Positions 56,417 through 64,000 of a DNA stretch of 64,000 nucleotides are shown here, piece after piece. This stretch comes from Laccaria trichodermophora (lineage: Eukaryota > Basidiomycota > Agaricomycetes > Agaricales > Hydnangiaceae): contig JACTVC010000009.1 of the NCBI GenBank assembly GCA_018417955.1, positions 310,001 to 374,000 on the forward strand. The letters are read 5' to 3'. The notes beneath the pieces were generated by a model. That model did not search any database, was not told the origin of the DNA, and worked only from the letters and a program-made list of their open reading frames with translations. Within the stretch, counting starts at the first letter, position 1, and each line of letters begins with the position of its first letter. A program made the position numbers and the translations under genes.

Positions 56417-56957
56417 CCGCCTCGTTCGTCTGCCCAAAGATGATTACATGAACATATACGGTAGATCGTCCTTTTTTTTCGAGACCCGTGTCAACAGTAG
56501 CTCAGTTTAATGTACGATACAATACTCACGCTCATATACCTACCACATCTGACACGAAGCACAATGTACATTGTCTCGTTACTTTATCCCAAACTGTGAA
56601 CACCTTAGCAAGGAAACATGATCAGCCCGTTGCGTGACCGTTGGAAAAATGTGTTATTAAGAGTGTTATAGATAGATAATGGTAGTGTATCCAAGTGAAC
56701 ATGGTCGGAAAGAAGGATGTTCCCGATCCGTCGGTATATTTACAATATCACGTGTCACCCAACACACTTTTCCTCATCAACCCCAGTATCCCCTCGGTGC
56801 TCGCGCTGCCACGCAGCCAGGAATAGGGGCCGAGAGATACAAGCCCACCTTCATGCAACCCCACCCGTACTTACCCAACCACATACGAAGATGGGAAGGG
56901 GTCCAAGGTGAGTCAATTATTCCATACATTGTTGATACATTTTTTGGCTCACGGACA
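56417..56957. other. RNR-like gene 3' flank
   Basis: No clear gene. A 115-aa plus-strand frame at 56679-57026 runs into the foldback element and shows no motif, so I do not call it. Confidence 0.45.
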
Positions 56958-57146
56958 ATGCTTACACAAGTGGCTACCACCTTTATCATAAAAGTAAGGC
57001 ACTTGCCTGTAGAGCTGTGTGTATAAGTCCACAAGTTTTATGAAAGGCCTTTCATAGGTGTGTCCTGTGTCTTTCTTTCTCATATGTATGTTCTTTTCAT
57101 AAGATATAGGCAAGGCCACAGAGTGCTTTTCATAATTAAACCTGTG

Positions 57147-57960
57147 CGCTTTCATTGAATATTTCATTAGGAATTTTGGGCGCTTTCATTGCTTTTTTCA
57201 TAATTAATCCTGTGTGATTTCAATAAATATTTCATTCACTATGTTAGGTGTATTCATTGCCTCTATCATATCTAATGGTGTGCGCTTTCATTGAATATTT
57301 CATTAGGAATATTGAATGCTTTCATTGTACTTTTCATAATTAATGTTGTGCAATTTCAATAAATATCTCATTCCCTAGGTCAGGTGTATTCATTGCCTCT
57401 TTCATATTTAATAGTGTGCGCTTTCATTGAATATTTCATTAGGAATATTGGATGCTTTCATTGTACTTTTCATAATTAATGCTGTGCAATTTCAATAAAT
57501 ATCTCATTCCCTAGGTCAGGTGTATTCATTGCCTCTTTCATATTTAATAGTGTGCGCTTTCATTGAATATTTCATTAGGAATATTGGATGCTTTCATTGT
57601 ACTTTTCATAATTAATATTGTGCAATTTCAATAAATATCTCATTCCCTAGGTCAGGTGTATTCATTGCCTCTTTCATATTTAATAGTGTGCGCTTTCATT
57701 GAATATTTCATTAGGAATATTGGATGCTTTCATTGTACTTTTCATAATTAATATTGTGCAATTTCAATAAATATCTCATTCCCTAGGTCAGGTGTATTCA
57801 TTGCCTCTTTCATAATTAATGCTGTGCGCTTTCATTGAATATTTCATTATCAATTCTGGGTGCTTTCATTGTGCATTTCAATAAATATTTCATTAGCTAG
57901 GTTATATGTATTCATTGCTTCTTTCATAATTAATGATGTGCACTTTCATTGGGATTTTTC
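57147..57960 (+). repeat. ~137-bp tandem repeat in the left arm
   Basis: About six copies of a unit starting GCGCTTTCATTGAATATTTC and including TTTTCATAATTAAT and CCCTAGGTCAGGTGTATTC. The right arm (60300-60850) has fewer copies in inverse orientation, so copy number changed after the palindrome formed. Confidence 0.85.
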
Positions 57961-58379
57961 ATTGAGTATCTCAATATTTCATTCCAATTTCATATCTGCC
58001 CCCAGGGATATCATTACAATTTTTCATTATATTCTATGATAGCAATGAAATAGCTATTACGGTCCATCCAATGGGTCATTGGGAGGGTGGTCACATGACA
58101 AATTTCCGAAAATGGTAAAAAAAACAAAAGTTGTAGCTCTTTACCATAGCTTCCAGAATCAGTTGGAATTATGTCCTAAAGTGCTTCCATTGTGGAGATA
58201 TAAGGTAAAAGGTTTTCAAAAGCGCCGCGTTTTTTTTTGTTTTTTGCATTTTTCTTCATGAAAAGAACACTAAACAACATGATTTCAACAGATTTAGAAA
58301 GCTAAGAGAAGGGGCTACAACTATTGTATCGTGGGAAATTTATCCCAAAAAGGAAGGTACATGCCCTAAAAGGGTAATT

Positions 58380-58940
58380 GACACTGACAGACTACAAAAG
58401 TAAGTTATAGCCTACAAAGTTTACTAATAGACTACAAAAAAGACTACAAAAGTCGGACATAGACTACAAAAGTTGGACATAGACCACAAAGGTCAGACAA
58501 AGACTACAAAAATTAGTAGTGTCTGTTTTTTCAGACTACAATGGTTTGTAGTGTCCGCTTTTTGAGACTACAAAAGTTAGTAGTGTCTGCTTTTTCAGAC
58601 TACAATGGTTTGTAGTGTCCGCTTTTTTCATTATAAAAGTTAATAGTGTCCACTTTTTGAGACTACAATGGTTTGTAGTGTCCGCTTTTTGAGACTACAA
58701 AAGTTAGTAGTGTCCACTTTTTGAGACTACAATGGTTTGTAGTGTCCGCTTTTCTCATTATAAAAGTTAATAGTGTCCGCTTTTTCAGACTACAATGGTT
58801 TGTAGTGTCCGCTTTTTTCATTACAAAAGTTAATTGTATCTGCCTTTTCAGACTACAATGGTTTGTAGTGTGTCCGCTTTTTTCATTACAAAAGTTAATT
58901 GTGTCCACTTTTCTGACATATAGTATGTAGTGTGGTTAGC
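58380..58940 (+). repeat. ~60-bp tandem repeat with internal hairpins, left arm
   Basis: Repeated GACTACAATGGTTTGTAGTG-TCCGC units alternate with CATTATAAAAGTTAATAGTG. Each unit contains ACTACAA...TTGTAGT, a short stem. Inverted copy at 59390-59880. Confidence 0.85.
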
Positions 58941-61032
58941 TATATATATATAGGTCATTGGGGATATGATTGAAGGATTGGGATGAGTTGACATTCTGCC
59001 ACTTATGAATAGTTGCTTTTGATGTCAGGTCCATGGCTGCTTTTTATACTTGCAATCTGTCATGTCTTTTCATATGAGAAGGCTGACCCCAGTGGTGAAG
59101 GCTTGGACAATGACAACTGGTCTTGGTATTGAAAGACATGACAAGTTGCATTGGTAGCACAGAGAATTTATCACTCCAAAAAAATGATGTGAAGATTGAC
59201 TGTGGTCAGACATAGGACAGCAGATACTGATCTGAGTGGAAGGTTAACCAACATCAAAGATAGGATAGTGGCTTAGTATGGAAAACAGCCATGGACCTGA
59301 CATCAAACACAACTATTCATAAGTGGCAGAATGTCAACTCATCCCAATCCTTCAATCATATCCCCAATGACCTATATATATATAGCTAACCACACTACAT
59401 ACTATATGTCAGAAAAGTGGACACAATTAACTTTTGTAATGAAAAAAGCGGACACACTACAAACCATTGTAGTCTGAAAAGGCAGATACAATTAACTTTT
59501 GTAATGAAAAAAGCGGACACTACAAACCATTGTAGTCTGAAAAAGCGGACACTATTAACTTTTATAATGAGAAAAGCGGACACTACAAACCATTGTAGTC
59601 TCAAAAAGTGGACACTATTAACTTTTATAATGAAAAAAGCGGACACTACAAACCATTGTAGTCTGAAAAAGCAGACACTACTAACTTTTGTAGTCTCAAA
59701 AAGCGGACACTACAAACCATTGTAGTCTGAAAAAACAGACACTACTAATTTTTGTAGTCTTTGTCTGACCTTTGTGGTCTATGTCCAACTTTTGTAGTCT
59801 ATGTCCGACTTTTGTAGTCTTTTTTGTAGTCTATTAGTAAACTTTGTAGGCTATAACTTACTTTTGTAGTCTGTCAGTGTCAATTACCCTTTTAGGGCAT
59901 GTACCTTCCTTTTTGGGATAAATTTCCCACGATACAATAGTTGTAGCCCCTTCTCTTAGCTTTCTAAATCTGTTGAAATCATGTTGTTTAGTGTTCTTTT
60001 CATGAAGAAAAATGCAAAAAACAAAAAAAAACGCGGCGCTTTTGAAAACCTTTTACCTTATATCTCCACAATGGAAGCACTTTAGGACATAATTCCAACT
60101 GATTCTGGAAGCTATGGTAAAGAGCTACAACTTTTGTTTTTTTTACCATTTTCGGAAATTTGTCATGTGACCACCCTCCCAATGACCCATTGGATGGACC
60201 GTAATAGCTATTTCATTGCTATCATAGAATATAATGAAAAATTGTAATGATATCCCTGGGGGCAGATATGAAATTGGAATGAAATATTGAGATACTCAAT
60301 GAAAAATCCCAATGAAAGTGCACATCATTAATTATGAAAGAAGCAATGAATACATATAACCTAGCTAATGAAATATTTATTGAAATGCACAATGAAAGCA
60401 CCCAGAATTGATAATGAAATATTCAATGAAAGCGCACAGCATTAATTATGAAAGAGGCAATGAATACACCTGACCTAGGGAATGAGATATTTATTGAAAT
60501 TGCACAATATTAATTATGAAAAGTACAATGAAAGCACCCAATATTCCTAATGAAATATTCAATGAAAGCGCACACTATTAAATATGAAAGAGGCAATGAA
60601 TACACCTGACCTAGGGAATGAGATATTTATTGAAATTGCACAATATTAATTATGAAAAGTACAATGAAAGCATCCAATATTCCTAATGAGATATTCAATG
60701 AAAGCACACACTATTAAATATGAAAGAGGCAATGAATACACCTGACCTAGGGAATGAGATATTTATTGAAATCCCACAGGATTAATTATGAAAAAAGCAA
60801 TGAAAGCGCCCAAAATTTCTAATGAAATATTCAATGAAAGCGCACAGGTTTAATTATGAAAAGCACTCTGTGGCCTTGCCTATATCTTATGAAAAGAACA
60901 TACATATGAGAAAGAAAGACACAGGACACATCTATGAAATGCCTTTCATAAAACTTGTGGACTTATACACACAGCTCTGCAGGCAATTGCCTTAGTTTTA
61001 TCATAAAAGTGGTAGCCACCAGTCATGCTTAC

Positions 61033-62930
61033 CGTCCTAGTCTCATGAACATCACAGCGAGACTTATGCCCGAAAAATGCCATTGTTTTTTTCAAGGAAA
61101 TCTCACCTACCAACTGCTCCAATAATCAACACTTTATTACGAAACCACGTGTGACCGTTGGGTCCATTCCACTAGTATGCTGCGGTTGTACTCGTCACGT
61201 ATTCGACATTCCGTGCTTGGTCAAATCAGGACTGACACGACGAGCTTCTTTTATCCTCTGCACATCTGATTTTCCCAACCCCACCATCAGCGGATCCACA
61301 GCATGTCTTCGTGCTTCCTACAGGATATTCGAGACCTTGCCCCCATTGGCAAACGTCAGGGCATCCCGAACCAGACCGAGAAGTTGACACTCTACACTGC
61401 ACAGACGGTTGGGATCTGTTGCAGTCATGACAGAATTACAACCTCATACACAGATCGCTGAGACGGCGCCCTTGTAAACAGCACTCCAACACGATCATCC
61501 CAATGGGCCGGTCTCAGGGATACTACCGATGTACAGATCGTGACCTGCGAAGGTATGTCGTCACCAATATTACTTTTCATCGGTCAATGAAATACACAGT
61601 CCCTATTAAGACACTAATGGACGTCATCAAGTGACTGGGGGACGGCCTTAGACAACCCCAATGGACCCAATAACGTGACAAAAGAAGCGTCTATAGTTCG
61701 GATCATCATTTCAATACTGCACTGGCACTTGACGGTATCACATCATGCTCAAAACAGACCCGTACCAGGCCCGTTGCAAGGGCTTGCGAAAGCGTAGATG
61801 CGGATTGAAGGCCTTGTCTACAATGTCACATGTGGCAGAGGCGATTGTTCAGCAAGGAGTAGAGGTGAATAAGGGTCTAGTGTCTATACCAGCTGGTCAG
61901 TGGTGCACGAATCATTATGTATTTTTACTCATCGCTTTGCCAGCTTTCCAGTCAATATTTTCCTTAAGTTTGGCCTCGGTTATATCGATCGGTAATGCCA
62001 CATGGCACTGGTGTGTGTGTGAACCTTGTCGCAAGTCCTTCCTCACTCAGTAACAATCGCATGTGGAGTGGCCTCCCAACTTAAAGAATGGGTGCTTGCT
62101 GTTTAGGTGATACAGTTTGCTGCCAGAATGTTCGTGTATAGTTTGATTTGTCTAGAGAGGTCGATTCAACTTCAATTCAGCCTAATTCAGGCCACCGCTC
62201 ACTGAAACGTTCTGCAGCAATAGAATCAAATACCTGTGACCAACCCCACCTCATCATGCAACGGTATCAAAACGGCTCTGTGCGAGACTGTGTTGACTAT
62301 CAACTTTGTACGAGTGAAGGACTTGACATTGGATGCATGGGCTCCAGGTCGAATTCACACTCCTAGTTCACCAATCCATCTCAGCTTAAACGACCTCCTC
62401 CCAGACATCCTGCTGGCTGACAGGTAACAAGAATCAATGATCGCCGACCACAACAACACCGTCAACGTGTTACGCAGAGGTTCAACTGTTTTTGTTTATA
62501 CATACGACTCGCTGGATCGCTCCACAAGCCGATTGTGTTCCGTACCTGTAAATTCCGATATTCTTTGAAAAAGTCGGTCAAGGGTTTCTGAGGCACGTTT
62601 TAAGTACAGATTACTTATTTTTAATCATGGTGCATTTCCTGCTATTTCCGCAAGTACATGAGACACCTGAAAAATTAGATACTTTCATGTACCCTCGTAT
62701 GCCGCAAAAAAACATCTTGAATTTTATACATTGGAGTAAATGAACTACAGGCAAAGTAAATCCGGTCCTACTGAGTGTATAATCGTCCACAACTTTTTTG
62801 TAAAATCATGTGACGTATTTAACCCCCTCCCCCTTACATTGCCATTTGATCATCCTCCCAAACCTTGCCCCCCTTTATCTCACCTCAATAGCAGGAAATG
62901 GCTGGCCATTGCGTCATAGCAGAACGACGC
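61033..62930. other. No clear gene
   Basis: Short plus-strand frames (61151-61387, 61745-62053, 62148-62366) have no motif. Composition is coding-like in places, so decayed exons are possible. Confidence 0.4.
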
Positions 62931-62938
62931 AACAAAAA

Positions 62939-63110
62939 CGTTCATGGGCTATCTTCGGAAAGCAATCCAAAAACGAGCTGCTACGCTCATTGATATTGTA
63001 ATGGCTACCGACCTTGCTCACCAGATTGACATAATATCGGCACACGTCGAATCAACCAACCCTGTCAAACTTCTTCAAATCTCCTATGGGTATGTCACAC
63101 GCCAACAATA
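62939..63110 (+). pseudogene. Possible cyclic-nucleotide phosphodiesterase exon fragment
   Basis: A frame from ATG 62939 reads MGYLRKAIQKRAATLIDIVM then ATDLAHQIDIISAHVE and PVKLLQISYGYV. The pattern ATDxxxxxxxI followed by a leucine-rich LLQI is like the PDEase I region (VLATDM...HF, LIKCADI), but the metal-binding His is missing (Gln at that place). No HNxxH motif was found nearby. Weak assignment. Confidence 0.25.
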
Positions 63111-63177
63111 ATTGTTCAATTCAACATTAACATCGATACCCTGCATATAGATCCCACAGCTCCAATCCTACCCTAAC

Positions 63178-63963
63178 CTAATCCGACTCCCGAGTAGACT
63201 CATCAAGCTTGTTGATGCGACCGAGTTCGTCCCACAACTCTTGTGAAAGTCTGTGATATATCTTTGTAGGGGGAAACCATCTCAAGATGACTAATCCAGA
63301 TATCGTCTTAACCCTCGACAGCATAACATACACTCCTTGACCTCGAGCAGAAGCCAAGTCCACGATTGCAAAGTCAAGAGTCCGACCCTGGCTCTTGAAA
63401 TCCGTATACGCGTATGCTGGCACAATGGGGATCTGTTTACGGGTAAACCCCTTGGCGGAAAGACCGGCCGAATCCGCAAATCTGTATTCTATACGAACAG
63501 AGACCGGGAAAAGCGGCACCACATCAACCTGCAAACCAGGTACGCAGAGACCACAACCTGGAAGATGAACGTAAACGACTTTGGCATATCTTCTGCCATG
63601 TTCATCAAGGTTGAATTTGATATCCATTACTGTCCCTTCAGCGCCGTTTACCACCCCATGATTCAAGGCAATGTTTTCTGTGACCATCACCCTCATACCT
63701 AAGAACAAGGGCAATTTACCGAACGCCTCCCTGTTCACTGAGGACGGAAGGTTCCATAGGCGTTCCCGCATTCCAGCAGGAACTCCGACCCTCCGAATTG
63801 AGTCATGTGAATAGTATACTTCTGCACGCTGCCCTAAAATGCGAGCATGGTACGCAATCAATTTAGCATTCAACGCATCCCTTAACAGCTTACTTCCAAC
63901 AATGATAGGTGCATCTTTGAATCTCGCAAGGTCCTCTGGATTTCTTGCAAGATTGCTCAACAA
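63178..63963 (-). CDS. PIF1/Helitron-type helicase, C-terminal part
   Basis: 261 aa, stop at 63178; the upstream part lies at or beyond the window end (start not seen, but a frame break near 63963). Helicase motifs: LGMRVMVTENIALNHGVVNG, motif V KSQGRTLDFAIVDL and motif VI GVYVMLSRVKTISGLVIL, as in Pif1-like helicases. In Agaricomycetes such sequences usually belong to Helitrons, where the helicase is fused to a Rep nuclease. No Rep domain is in view and the CTRR-type 3' end was not found downstream, so a cellular Pif1-like copy cannot be excluded. Confidence 0.72.
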   Translation of the reverse strand: MLSNLARNPEDLARFKDAPIIVGSKLLRDALNAKLIAYHARILGQRAEVYYSHDSIRRVGVPAGMRERLWNLPSSVNREAFGKLPLFLGMRVMVTENIALNHGVVNGAEGTVMDIKFNLDEHGRRYAKVVYVHLPGCGLCVPGLQVDVVPLFPVSVRIEYRFADSAGLSAKGFTRKQIPIVPAYAYTDFKSQGRTLDFAIVDLASARGQGVYVMLSRVKTISGLVILRWFPPTKIYHRLSQELWDELGRINKLDESTRESD

Positions 63964-64000
63964 ACGTGTACTAATGTAGTTTAAATCACCAACACCACTG

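Larger units (their letters stand above)
56966..61024. mobile_element. 4.06-kb foldback (long inverted repeat) element
   Basis: Left arm 56966-59041 and right arm 59285-61024 are inverted copies around a spacer of about 245 bp. The outer ends read AGTGGCTACCAC (left) and GTGGTAGCCAC (right). ATGCTTAC occurs at 56958-56965 and 61025-61032, giving an 8-bp target duplication. Each arm holds three zones: ATTTCATT-type tandem repeats, a unique AT-rich zone, and TTTGTAGTGTCCGC-type tandem repeats. The left arm has more copies of the first repeat. A 60-aa ORF is identical in both arms (58079-58261 plus, 60000-60182 minus), reflecting the duplication. No transposase was seen; non-autonomous. Confidence 0.88.

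Noticed and set aside
58079..58261. 60-aa ORF present twice, as a conserved small gene
   Set aside because: The second copy (60000-60182, minus) is just the other arm of the foldback element; identity follows from the duplication.
58380..58940. Possible CRISPR array
   Set aside because: The genome is eukaryotic, and the units are continuous tandem repeats without distinct spacers.
63158..63182. Telomere-like CCTACCCTAACCTAATCC
   Set aside because: Only about one and a half imperfect copies; no array.

Overview
The window reads as a repeat-rich stretch of a basidiomycete (Agaricomycete-type) nuclear genome. The grounds are many 49-63 nt GT-AG introns, recognisable fungal housekeeping genes (MCM2, MIA40), chromodomain Ty3/gypsy elements whose protease carries Asp-Ser-Cys-Ala, a Tad1-like LINE and a Helitron-type helicase. 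There is no sign of a bacterial or viral genome. All names come from reading translations by eye; no database was searched.

Layout. 1-3928: 3' part of a dead Ty3/gypsy chromovirus (element A) with an extra ORF after pol and a 3' LTR ending inside an exon. 3929-6290: SPT5-like gene (NGN, KOW, CTR-like motif), interrupted by element A and carrying a nonsense codon. 6291-9905: mostly unassigned, with two coding-like stretches. 9906-10491: MIA40 without a visible presequence. 10742-14005: MCM2 on the minus strand, ten exons, 923 aa, the first exon apparently only the ATG. 14251-16535: minus-strand gene with two tandem HNH-like units in one 657-aa protein. 16762-27342: Tad1-like LINE with possible target duplications, ORF1, ORF2 and an extra upstream ORF. 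27774-30152: two divergent unassigned genes. 30405-43885: young full-length Ty3/gypsy element B with 477-bp LTRs, GTGAA target duplication, gag-pol, a 919-aa ORF after pol, and a nested 1,720-bp element inside gag. Element B split a 3-ketoacyl reductase (IFA38/KAR) gene: its body lies at 43886-44970 and its last codons at 30373-30404. 45000-51200: gene remnants and MITE-like repeats, including a 476-bp TA-flanked element and tandem hairpin units. 53372-56416: divergent intron-rich ribonucleotide reductase large subunit. 56966-61024: 4.06-kb foldback element made of two inverted arms of tandem repeats, flanked by ATGCTTAC. 63178-63963: C-terminal part of a PIF1/Helitron-type helicase on the minus strand.

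How it fits together. The window records layered insertions: element A into an SPT5-like exon, a nested element into gag of element B, element B into a reductase gene, a LINE upstream of an HNH-like gene, and a foldback element downstream of the RNR gene. MCM2 and MIA40 are the only clearly conserved housekeeping genes and they converge on each other. The most novel-looking items are the uncharacterised ORFs after pol in both Ty3 elements, the tandem HNH-like protein, the upstream ORF of the LINE and the foldback element.
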